DNA of 64,000 nucleotides from JAGOJE01 sp964553715. GTDB taxonomy: Bacteria > Pseudomonadota > Alphaproteobacteria > Rickettsiales > Rickettsiaceae. The DNA is taken from positions 62,001 to 126,000 of the forward strand of contig CAZKKY010000001.1 of assembly GCA_964553715.1 (NCBI GenBank). The letters are read 5' to 3'. The notes beneath the pieces are model-generated. The model searched no databases and had not been told where the DNA came from. It was given only the letters and a program-made list of their open reading frames with translations. Below, one piece after another: positions 47,258-55,055 of this stretch; the stretch's first letter is position 1, and the number at the start of each line of letters is the position of its first letter. The position numbers were made by a program, and so were the translations under genes.

Positions 47258-47364
47258 AAATTTTGGTGTAATATCTTTTAGAAAGTACTAATACCATTAC
47301 TACTGTTAATCAGAAAAATGGTGTTGTCGATGCGTAAGTTCAACCTAAGTGCCCTGAGGCAATA

Positions 47365-48738
47365 ATGCAAAAATCTGATAAGCACCATATTCTTCCTTCG
47401 CATCATGATAGCCTAAGCGATACTTTTGAGAACATAATAGACCTTATAGAATCAGGCGATAATAAAAATGCAAAGAGATTATTAGTAGCAATGCATCATG
47501 CAGATTTTGCAGATTTTCTTGATAACACAAACCATAAAATTCATGAAAAGGCTTTATACATACTTGATAATGAATTTAAATCAGAAACCCTGATATGGAT
47601 TAATTCTAGCACTAGACATTCTATTGAAGATATAGTACCTGCTGTAAAAATTGCCGGATGGATAGATGAATTAGATACTGAAGATGCTATCGAAGTTATT
47701 GAGGATTTTTCTATAGATATGAAAAATTCTATTCTAGAGCTTATTAGTAAAGAAAAGAAACAATATATCCTAGAAGGATTTACTTATAGAGAAAATACTG
47801 CTGGTAGGGTTATGGAGAAAGAATTTGTATCGTTCTTGGATTACTGGACAGTAGGACAAGCGATAGATTCCATAAGACATAATAATTCTGAAAAAGATTT
47901 TCATGGAGCAATTGTTGTAGACTCTCGCAATAAGCCTACAGGTAATATTTCTCTATGCACTTTACTTAAAAATCCTCGTAATATTCCTATAAGAACATTG
48001 ATGAATGAAGATTTTAAAATTGCAGATACTAATACAGATTTAGAGCAACTGTCCTATATCTTTAAGCAATATGCTCTTACTATAGTTCCTATAGTAAATA
48101 AAACCGGAAAAATAGTTGGTACAGTTTCAATCGATAACATGATTTATATCGTTGAACAACAAGCTGAGGAAGATATTATGCACCTTGGTGGCCTTAATGT
48201 ACAGGACAACTCCTATTCTTTGCTCTTTACAGCAAAACATAGATTTTCGTGGTTATTTATAAACCTAGTTACAGCTTTTCTGACTGCTATTGTTATAAAT
48301 CAATTTAGTGATACTATAGCAAAAATAGTAACTCTCGCTTCTATAATGCCTATAGTTGCATCTATTGGCGGAAATGCTGGAATGCAAACAATGACTGTAA
48401 CCGTAAGAGCTTTATCTAGTAAAGATTTGACTCATACAAATTACAAAAAAACCATCATAAAAGAGCTATTAGTATGCGGTCTAAATGGAATAGCTCTATC
48501 TATTTTAGGTGGAGCTTTTACGTTTTTGTTATTTAATAATATTGAGCTAAGTATAATATTTATTTTTGCTGTGCTGATAAATTTTCTAGTAGCGGGCTTA
48601 TTTGGATCTGCTATACCTATTATTCTTGATAATTTTGATATTGACCCTGCTACGTCCTCAGGAGTATTACTAAGCGTTTTAACAGACTCTTTCGGATTCT
48701 TTACATTCTTAATTCTTGCTTATTTGTTTTTAATATGA
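47365..48738 (+). CDS. mgtE: Magnesium transporter MgtE
   Basis: MgtE is a Mg2+-gated channel of the inner membrane. The 457-residue protein has the N-terminal superhelical domain (about residues 15-140), two CBS domains (about residues 140-265) that sense Mg2+, and five C-terminal spans. Diagnostic pieces are ENTAGRVMEKEFVSF, GNAGMQTMTVTVRAL and FDIDPATSSGVLLSVLTDSFGFF (DPATSSGVL, LTDSFGF) in the pore. A GAGG ribosome site precedes the ATG. It overlaps the next gene by four bases (ATGA), so translation is coupled. Confidence 0.97.
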   Translation: MQKSDKHHILPSHHDSLSDTFENIIDLIESGDNKNAKRLLVAMHHADFADFLDNTNHKIHEKALYILDNEFKSETLIWINSSTRHSIEDIVPAVKIAGWIDELDTEDAIEVIEDFSIDMKNSILELISKEKKQYILEGFTYRENTAGRVMEKEFVSFLDYWTVGQAIDSIRHNNSEKDFHGAIVVDSRNKPTGNISLCTLLKNPRNIPIRTLMNEDFKIADTNTDLEQLSYIFKQYALTIVPIVNKTGKIVGTVSIDNMIYIVEQQAEEDIMHLGGLNVQDNSYSLLFTAKHRFSWLFINLVTAFLTAIVINQFSDTIAKIVTLASIMPIVASIGGNAGMQTMTVTVRALSSKDLTHTNYKKTIIKELLVCGLNGIALSILGGAFTFLLFNNIELSIIFIFAVLINFLVAGLFGSAIPIILDNFDIDPATSSGVLLSVLTDSFGFFTFLILAYLFLI

Positions 48739-49655
48739 AAATATTGCCTTATATTATTTTATCAATCTTACTTGCTGGATGTAATTATAAATTTAAGATA
48801 AATTATGATTTCATATCCGGCGGATCTGCTCCTATTGAGATTAAAAAAAAGGTAAAAGTAGCTCTTGTATTAGGTGGTGGTGGTGCCAAATCTATCGCTC
48901 ATCTTGGCGTAATTTCTGTGTTAGAGAAAAACAATATTCCTATTGATATTATAATAGGCACTAGTGGAGGAAGCATTGTTGGAGCATTATATGCAGACCA
49001 TCCAAATGCTGAAGAGCTAAAAAAAGAATATTTCACATTCAAACAAGCTGATCTCATTAGCTTTTCTTTATTATCTGCTTTAGATGGCACATATAGTACT
49101 AGGGCTAGCATAATAAATGGGCAAAATGGAGAAAATTTCTTAAAAGCAAATCTAGAGGCTAAAACTTTTGATAAGTTGCAAATACCATTCATAGCATTAG
49201 CAACAGACGTAGTAACAGGCGAAACTATAGCTATTGATAGTGGGCCTATCGCGCCTGCTGTTAGAGCATCTTACTCCATACCAGGACTATTTGCCCCTGT
49301 AAAGCTTTATGGTAGAACTCTAGTAGATGGGGGAGTAACAGCTCCACTTGGGATTGACGTAGCTAAAAAATATGACCCTGAAATTATTATAGCTATCGAT
49401 GTTACATCTTCTGTCAGAGAAACTAATGTTTCTAACATGTTAGAGCTAACCTTGAAGTCTCTAAGTATTACATATGCTACTTTGAATAATTTACTTGGCA
49501 AGCAAGCAGATATATTAATCCAGCCCGATGTTACAAATATAGGTTTGTTTGATGATCATAAAAGAGAGGATCTATATAATTCTGGCGTAAAAGCTGCTAC
49601 TAAAGCATTACCAGAGATCAAACGAAAATTGATAGAAAAAACGAAAAAACTATAG
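48735..49655 (+). CDS. Patatin-like phospholipase lipoprotein (RssA/NTE type)
   Basis: A 306-residue protein with a lipobox (LLAGC, Cys16) and a patatin domain with its oxyanion loop GGGGAKS, the catalytic Ser77 in GTSGGS (GxSxG) and Asp198 in VDGGVTAP (DGG). Such enzymes hydrolyse phospholipids or lysophospholipids. The lipobox places it at the inner or outer membrane facing the periplasm. It is coupled to mgtE by an ATGA overlap. Rickettsial patatins act on host membranes, but those lack a lipobox; this one looks more like an envelope lipid hydrolase of the RssA type. Confidence 0.93.
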   Translation: MKILPYIILSILLAGCNYKFKINYDFISGGSAPIEIKKKVKVALVLGGGGAKSIAHLGVISVLEKNNIPIDIIIGTSGGSIVGALYADHPNAEELKKEYFTFKQADLISFSLLSALDGTYSTRASIINGQNGENFLKANLEAKTFDKLQIPFIALATDVVTGETIAIDSGPIAPAVRASYSIPGLFAPVKLYGRTLVDGGVTAPLGIDVAKKYDPEIIIAIDVTSSVRETNVSNMLELTLKSLSITYATLNNLLGKQADILIQPDVTNIGLFDDHKREDLYNSGVKAATKALPEIKRKLIEKTKKL

Positions 49656-49691
49656 ATATAGCTTGGATAAAAATATATGAGTTGAATAATT

Positions 49692-49721
49692 GTAGGACCT
49701 ATATTTAATAATAGATCCTAC
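49692..49721. terminator. Bidirectional terminator between the patatin and orphan genes
   Basis: GTAGGACCTAT and ATAGATCCTAC form an 11-pair stem with one mismatch around an 8-base AT loop, in a 99-base gap between convergent genes. Confidence 0.6.
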
Positions 49722-49754
49722 GATTTCGTTTCCTAAAATCAGAAGAAATTAATA

Positions 49755-50198
49755 TTAGATATCAGATTCTGAATGATATCCTATACATTCCAGTTCAATT
49801 TTGTTTAATTCTTCTGGAGTTCGTGATGACTCTATTACGTTACTGTCAATTTCATGAGGCAAATAAAAATGTCCGTTGTTTAAACCCCCTTCTCTTGTAT
49901 ATATATCTAAAAGATAACTTTTTACTCTAGAAGAATCAGATGCTAATAACTCTAGAACAAACTCAGGATTTTCTGAATATACATATGCTATAGCAGCTGG
50001 TACATTAAAAACACCCTTCAACAAATTCGCAACTTCCGAATCACTAGTTATTACACCTTCTTTAATATGTCGTTCTTTTAGACTACAATATGCATTCTCC
50101 ACTTCCCAAGAATCAGATTTAAGATCACCCTTGCTATTAAACCAAAAAACTGGTTTTATGTTAGTATTTTTTCCTTTATCATTGCTACTGTTTAACAT
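49755..50198 (-). CDS. Orphan protein, unknown function
   Basis: A 147-residue, acidic, soluble protein with no signal, span or recognised motif. The N-terminal 20 residues are polar (Ser, Asn, Lys); the core looks helical (SLKERHI, SEVANLLKGVFNVPAAIAYVYSEN in parts) and the tail is Glu- and Ser-rich. A GAGGA ribosome site stands about eight bases before the ATG at 50198, so it is probably expressed. Its leader holds an 8-base-pair hairpin (50229-50248) and, further up, a TTGATT/TATATG promoter candidate. It could be a small effector or a regulator; nothing decides. Confidence 0.6.
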   Translation of the reverse strand: MLNSSNDKGKNTNIKPVFWFNSKGDLKSDSWEVENAYCSLKERHIKEGVITSDSEVANLLKGVFNVPAAIAYVYSENPEFVLELLASDSSRVKSYLLDIYTREGGLNNGHFYLPHEIDSNVIESSRTPEELNKIELECIGYHSESDI

Positions 50199-50228
50199 GC
50201 TTTATTCCTCATAATATATTAGATTACT

Positions 50229-50248
50229 ATAAAAATCTTAATTTTTAT
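50229..50248. promoter_or_regulatory. Leader hairpin of the 147-residue orphan gene
   Basis: ATAAAAAT and ATTTTTAT flank CTTA, a perfect 8-pair stem about 30 bases upstream of the orphan's ATG. A second dyad (GTTAAT-4-ATTAAC) lies at 50290-50305. Function is unknown; AT-rich chance is possible. Confidence 0.3.
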
Positions 50249-50419
50249 AAAGTACATATATCATATTAGTGATATTAAATCAAGGTTTAGTTAATTTATA
50301 TTAACCAAATTGTCGTTCTGATAAAAGTTCTTACCTTTTTCTAAGTTAAACAAATACATAAGTATGTTGTAATATAACATTTTAGAGGGCAATAATTTTG
50401 TTTTATGATATATGTTTGC

Positions 50420-50448
50420 TTTACATTACGTGGTATTTTTCATATAAA
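50420..50448 (+). promoter_or_regulatory. Promoter of the DsbA-like gene
   Basis: TTTACA at 50420-50425 and TATAAA at 50443-50448, 17 bases apart. Transcription would start about 27 bases before the ATG at 50482. Confidence 0.55.
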
Positions 50449-50481
50449 TTATTCATCTAAAATAAAACATAGGGTAGAAAT

Positions 50482-51294
50482 ATGGAAAAATGCACAATTA
50501 ATCACCAATATAGATGGAAAATAATTTTTGTTATTTTTATTTCTGTAATAGCTTTTATTGGTTATCGATATTCTAATGTTACTATGAGTAACCCTGTTGT
50601 ATCTTCAGTCGATAGTTCAGAAAACATGGCTACCATCTCTAAAAACGATTTATACCCTATAATCCATGATTACATAATGAATCATCCCGAAGTTATTCTA
50701 GAATCTATGGAGCAAATGCAAAAACGAAAAGCTGAAGAGATGTCAGCCCAAATGAATAATGTAATCCGCGATAATAAAGAGGCTATAGAAGATATATCAA
50801 ATAGTCCATATGCTGGAAATAAAGATGGTGATATCAAAATTATTATGTTCTACGATTATAGCTGCGGATATTGCAAGAAAGCTAACGATAGTTTAAATCA
50901 ATTTTTAGACTCTGATAAAAATATTATGGTTATTTATAGACCAATAGCAGTGCTAGGAGAACAATCTGATTATATTGCAAAGATTATGCTTGCTATACAA
51001 AACAAATTTCCTGATAAATTCAAACTTGTTCATGATGCTATCTTAAATGTAAAACAAATCACAAAAGATGATATCGCTCTTATAATAAATCAAAATTCTT
51101 TATCTATGGATATTCTAGAAAAAGAGATTGCCAGCAAAGAGGTTGAAGCTATGAAAATGCAAAATGCAAAATTGGCAGATTCTATAAAAGTAAATGGCGT
51201 TCCTGTATTTGTTATAGATACTGGATTTTATCAAGGAGCAATGGATTTAGACACGTTTGTTACTACTGTTGATAATATAAGAAAAAGCCGATAA
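50482..51294 (+). CDS. DsbA-family thiol-disulfide oxidoreductase, membrane-anchored
   Basis: A 270-residue protein with one N-terminal span (about residues 13-29), a linker helix rich in Met, Gln and Lys (residues 60-95), and a DsbA/Com1-type thioredoxin fold. The active site is CGYC in FYDYSCGYCKK; the cis-Pro is in VNGVPVFVID. It introduces or isomerises disulfides in exported proteins. Proteins of this form are common in Rickettsiales and in Coxiella (Com1). A perfect terminator follows at once. Confidence 0.93.
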   Translation: MEKCTINHQYRWKIIFVIFISVIAFIGYRYSNVTMSNPVVSSVDSSENMATISKNDLYPIIHDYIMNHPEVILESMEQMQKRKAEEMSAQMNNVIRDNKEAIEDISNSPYAGNKDGDIKIIMFYDYSCGYCKKANDSLNQFLDSDKNIMVIYRPIAVLGEQSDYIAKIMLAIQNKFPDKFKLVHDAILNVKQITKDDIALIINQNSLSMDILEKEIASKEVEAMKMQNAKLADSIKVNGVPVFVIDTGFYQGAMDLDTFVTTVDNIRKSR

Positions 51295-51299
51295 TAATT

Positions 51300-51326
51300 A
51301 AAAGGATTTTTTATCAAAATCCTTTT
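51300..51326 (+). terminator. Intrinsic terminator of the DsbA-like gene
   Basis: A perfect 11-pair stem, AAAAGGATTTT with AAAATCCTTTT, around a 5-base loop. It starts 5 bases after the stop codon and ends in a T-rich tract. Confidence 0.75.
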
Positions 51327-51427
51327 GATTATTTAGCAAAATCTGCTAATGTTTGTTTCAAAAATTTCATCCCTACTGGTTATGCCAAGATAGATGAGAT
51401 AAGCAATAAAACTCTATGGTCTTATAA

Positions 51428-53317
51428 ATGATACAACTAACATTTCCAGATAATTCGGTAAGAGAGTTTAAATCCGGAATCACTGGTGCTGAAATTGCAT
51501 CTAGTATTTCTTCATCTTTGGCTAAAGAAGCCTTAGCAATTGTTATAAACGGTGAAGAGAAAGATTTATCTAGCCAAATTACAACAGATTCTACTATAAA
51601 AATCCTTACGGCTAAAGACCATGAATCTCTGGAAATTATACGTCACGATGCTGCTCATATTATTGCAGAGGCGGTAAAAGAGCTCTATCCCGAAGTTCAG
51701 GTAACTATTGGACCTGCTATAGAAAACGGATTTTATTATGATTTTGCCCGTGATGTTCCTTTTAGCACCGATGATCTTGCAATTATCGAACAAAAAATGC
51801 TAGAGATTACCAAAAGGGATGAAAAAATAACCAGAGAAATCTGGAATAGAGAGGACGCAATCGAGTTCTTTAAAAACATAGGTGAATTTTATAAAGCTGA
51901 GATTATATCATCTATACCTGAAGGAGAAGAAGTATCTTTATATAGACAAGGTAATTTTTTAGATTTGTGCCGTGGTCCACACGGACCATCTACAAAACAT
52001 GTAAAATATTTCAAACTGATGAAAGTTGCAGGAGCTTATTGGAGAGGTGACAGCAGAAATGCTATGCTTCAGCGTATTTATGGTACAGCATGGGCTACAA
52101 AAGAACAGCTTGATCAATATTTATTCATGCTTGAAGAAGCTGAAAAAAGAGATCATAGAAAGCTTGGCAAAGAACTAAGTTTGTTCCACATACAGGAAGA
52201 GGCTCAAGGAATGATTTTTTGGCATCCAAACGGGTGGTCTATTTATCAAACTATTGAACAATATATCAGAAAAAAATTAGTAAAACATGGATATGTGGAA
52301 GTAAAAACTCCAATTGTTTTAGATAAAAGTTTGTGGGAAGCTTCTGGTCACTGGGAGAAGTTTAGAGAAAATATGTTTGCCCTTCCAAATGACGAACAAA
52401 TAATGGCATTAAAGCCTATGAGCTGCCCTTGCCATGTGCAAATTTTTAACCAAGGAACTAAAAGCTATAGGGATCTTCCTATTCGTATGGCAGAATTTGG
52501 ATGCTGCCATAGAAATGAACCATCTGGAGGACTTCATGGATTAATGAGAGTTCGCAGCTTTGTACAAGATGATGGCCATATTTTCTGCACAGAAGATCAG
52601 ATCACCTCTGAAACTGTTGCATTTTGTTCTATGTTGATAGAAGTATATAAGGATTTTGGCTTTGATTCTGTTGAAGTAAAATTTGCAGACCGCCCTGATG
52701 TTAGAGCTGGAAGCGATGAAATATGGGACAAAGCTGAAAACGCACTCAAAGAAGCTGCTGTAGAATCTGGCCTTGAATATAGTTTAAATCCTGGAGATGG
52801 CGCATTTTATGGACCTAAATTAGAATTTTATCTTCAAGATGCTATTGGTAGAAAGTGGCAATGTGGCACTTTACAGGTAGATTTTGTATTGCCTGAAAGG
52901 CTAGATGCAATCTATGTAGATAAAGATGGCACAAGAAAAAGGCCTGTAATGCTACATAGAGCTATTATTGGTACATTTGAACGTTTTATGGGGATATTAA
53001 TAGAGCAATATGCAGGTAAATTCCCCTTATGGCTTGCTCCCGTTCAAGTTGCGGTTATTACTGTTACTAACGATGATGATGAATATGCCACCAAAGTATT
53101 TAACATATTAAAAGAGTCCGGCGCGCGAGTAATTCTTGACACTTCTAGTGAAAAAATGAATTATAAGATACGTCATTTTTCGACTCAAAAAATACCATTA
53201 ATTGCTGTTGTTGGTAAAAATGAACGCGAAAACAATACTGTTACTATCAGAACTCTTGGTTCTGATGAGCAAAAAACTATGGATATACAAAATTTAATAG
53301 ATATTGTAATGGTATAA
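51428..53317 (+). CDS. thrS: Threonyl-tRNA synthetase
   Basis: ThrRS charges tRNA-Thr and edits mischarged serine. The 629-residue protein has an N-terminal TGS domain (residues 1-62), the editing domain with RHDAAHIIAEAV and GAYWRGDSRNAMLQRIYG (in part AYWRGDS), the class II core with zinc-site Cys in MSCPCHVQIF and His residues, motif 2 RMAEFGCCHRNEPSG (RNEPSG), VRSFVQDDGHIFC, motif 3 MLHRAIIGTFERF, and an anticodon-binding domain. thrS followed by infC is a common order, here separated by 57 bases. Confidence 0.98.
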   Translation: MIQLTFPDNSVREFKSGITGAEIASSISSSLAKEALAIVINGEEKDLSSQITTDSTIKILTAKDHESLEIIRHDAAHIIAEAVKELYPEVQVTIGPAIENGFYYDFARDVPFSTDDLAIIEQKMLEITKRDEKITREIWNREDAIEFFKNIGEFYKAEIISSIPEGEEVSLYRQGNFLDLCRGPHGPSTKHVKYFKLMKVAGAYWRGDSRNAMLQRIYGTAWATKEQLDQYLFMLEEAEKRDHRKLGKELSLFHIQEEAQGMIFWHPNGWSIYQTIEQYIRKKLVKHGYVEVKTPIVLDKSLWEASGHWEKFRENMFALPNDEQIMALKPMSCPCHVQIFNQGTKSYRDLPIRMAEFGCCHRNEPSGGLHGLMRVRSFVQDDGHIFCTEDQITSETVAFCSMLIEVYKDFGFDSVEVKFADRPDVRAGSDEIWDKAENALKEAAVESGLEYSLNPGDGAFYGPKLEFYLQDAIGRKWQCGTLQVDFVLPERLDAIYVDKDGTRKRPVMLHRAIIGTFERFMGILIEQYAGKFPLWLAPVQVAVITVTNDDDEYATKVFNILKESGARVILDTSSEKMNYKIRHFSTQKIPLIAVVGKNERENNTVTIRTLGSDEQKTMDIQNLIDIVMV

Positions 53318-53363
53318 TGTTGCTAAAAACAAAAACATATTTAAACTAATATAAACTAAAAAT

Positions 53364-53377
53364 GGAGAATTACTATT
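53364..53377 (+). promoter_or_regulatory. infC ribosome site and AUU start codon
   Basis: GGAGA (53364-53368) lies 6 bases before an ATT at 53375. The frame is open from there through SENRNNKFPSVNREIKA to the rest of IF3. A GTG at 53408 has no ribosome site and cuts off the conserved N-terminus. Confidence 0.75.
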
Positions 53378-53902
53378 TCTGAGAATCGTAACAATAAATT
53401 TCCTTCTGTGAATCGTGAAATTAAAGCTATGCAAGTTAGGCTTGTAGGCGCTGATGGAGAGATGGTGGGCGTTGTAAAATTATATGAAGCGCTTGCTGCT
53501 GCTGCCCAAGCTAATTTAGATTTGGTTGAAATATCTCCTCAAGCAGAACCTCCTGTTTGTAAAATTATGGATTTTGGCAAATATAAATATGAAAGCAAAA
53601 AGCGTATTCAAGAATCTCGTAAAAAACAAAAAGTTGTGTCTGTAAAGGAAATCAAATTTCGACCTAATATCGGCCAAGGAGATTTCGAGGTAAAACTACG
53701 CAGCATTAAAAAGTTCATTGAAGCTGGTGATAAAGTCAGAATTTCTCTTTGGTTTAGAGGAAGAGAGATAGTACATAGTGAAATAGGAATGTCTTTATTT
53801 GAGAAGATCACCTCTTCATTAGAAGATATCGCGAAAGTAGAATTAGAGCCCAAAATGGAAGGGAAGCAAATATTAATGATCTTAGTACCTAAGAAAGTTT
53901 GA
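53375..53902 (+). CDS. infC: Translation initiation factor IF-3
   Basis: IF3 keeps ribosomal subunits apart and rejects mismatched start codons. The start is taken at ATT (53375) because a GGAGA site lies 6 bases upstream and the reading then yields 175 residues with the conserved PSVNREIKAMQVRLVGADGEMVGVV beginning (PxxNxEI, VRL). The body has the N-domain linker EISPQAEPPVCKIMDFGKYKYE (in part PPVCKIMDFGKYKYE) and the C-domain with KEIKFRPNI, GDKVRISLWFRGREI and the final KQILMILVPKK. AUU is also the infC start codon in E. coli, where IF3 represses its own translation; the same control is likely here. Confidence 0.95.
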   Translation: MSENRNNKFPSVNREIKAMQVRLVGADGEMVGVVKLYEALAAAAQANLDLVEISPQAEPPVCKIMDFGKYKYESKKRIQESRKKQKVVSVKEIKFRPNIGQGDFEVKLRSIKKFIEAGDKVRISLWFRGREIVHSEIGMSLFEKITSSLEDIAKVELEPKMEGKQILMILVPKKV

Positions 53903-54110
53903 GAAGGAATGGGGATAGTTTATTTGACTAATATTTATTATCTTAACAGAAAAACCACATATAAATATTGAGTTGATTGATCACTGTAACCAAAAGTCAA
54001 CATCCAGAGATCAAAAGATTATCCTAACTTCCTAATATTCTTTCTTAATACTTTAGGTTAAGTTAAGACGAAATTAATATTACTAAACTAACTATTTATT
54101 ACTACAATCC

Positions 54111-55055
54111 ATGTTTAGTTTTTTGAATTCATTATTCTCTAATAATACCAGATTATCTAGTAATCCTCCTCAAAACCAGATCTTAAACCAAGAAATATTG
54201 ATATCTAGAGAGGAAATGTTACTTGATTTATGCAGATATCAAATGACTCAGGAAGCGATTTTTTTCTTACAATCAGAGGGTGAAAACATTAATCTGATTT
54301 ATGATGATGGTATTTTTTTTAGATTAGCTATATTGCATAATAATCCAAAAATTTTATCAGAATTAATTACTACATACAAAAAACATGCTAATCCAAGTAA
54401 TTATCTTTATCTGGACTCCATATTAAACGCTACACACTCTATATATCTTACTATAGAGATAGCTGAAATTATAAATGGTTATAAATACCCTACAAATGAT
54501 ATATATAAAACATATAAAATCTCTCCTCCACTTCATTTTAAGCAATTCGAAAAATTTTCATTAATACAAGAGGATAGTAATTCTGCACCATTTATCTCTC
54601 TACCACTTACAAGCGATTCTCTTAACCTAAAGTCTAGACATGAATATTGGAATCTTTTTGCGCAAAAAGGAAAATATGGAGAGTCTTTAAATATAATAAA
54701 TGATTGGCACATTGATATAGATCCCAAAGCATTAATAATATACAATTGTATTGTTTCTACTAATGATAATAATGATATAGAAAAAATTTTAAGTACTATT
54801 AACAAGGAGTATCAAAATACCTATTTAACATATATTTTAAATATAGCACAAATCTTAGATAATCAAAAGATTGAAAATATTATCACATGCTATATACAAA
54901 AGTACAAAGTAGAAGATGAATATTTAAACGAGGATAATACTATCTTAGATAGTTATCTAAATAAAAGCTTTGGTAGCGCATCTACAATATCCTACTATGA
55001 TGATCAAGAAAATCTTGAACCATTTCACTTCGATGATGAATTTTATCCTACTTAG
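54111..55055 (+). CDS. Orphan helical-repeat protein, unknown function
   Basis: A 314-residue soluble protein with no signal peptide. After a polar N-terminus (Ser, Asn, Pro, Gln) the chain is helix-rich, with loosely ankyrin- or TPR-like helical pairs: DDGIFFRLAILHNNPKILSELI (in part FFRLAILHNNPKILSEL), LFAQKGKYGESLNIINDW and KIENIITCYIQKY. The last 25 residues are acidic and aromatic (DDQENLEPFHFDDEFYP). No family is recognised. There is no clear ribosome site before the ATG; a bulged hairpin (CTAA arms, 54026-54064) stands upstream. Its stop overlaps that of convergent ileS. It could be an effector or a scaffold. Confidence 0.6.
   Translation: MFSFLNSLFSNNTRLSSNPPQNQILNQEILISREEMLLDLCRYQMTQEAIFFLQSEGENINLIYDDGIFFRLAILHNNPKILSELITTYKKHANPSNYLYLDSILNATHSIYLTIEIAEIINGYKYPTNDIYKTYKISPPLHFKQFEKFSLIQEDSNSAPFISLPLTSDSLNLKSRHEYWNLFAQKGKYGESLNIINDWHIDIDPKALIIYNCIVSTNDNNDIEKILSTINKEYQNTYLTYILNIAQILDNQKIENIITCYIQKYKVEDEYLNEDNTILDSYLNKSFGSASTISYYDDQENLEPFHFDDEFYPT

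Noticed and set aside
53408..53410. GTG at 53408 as the start of infC
   Set aside because: It has no ribosome site and drops conserved N-terminal residues; the ATT at 53375 fits better.
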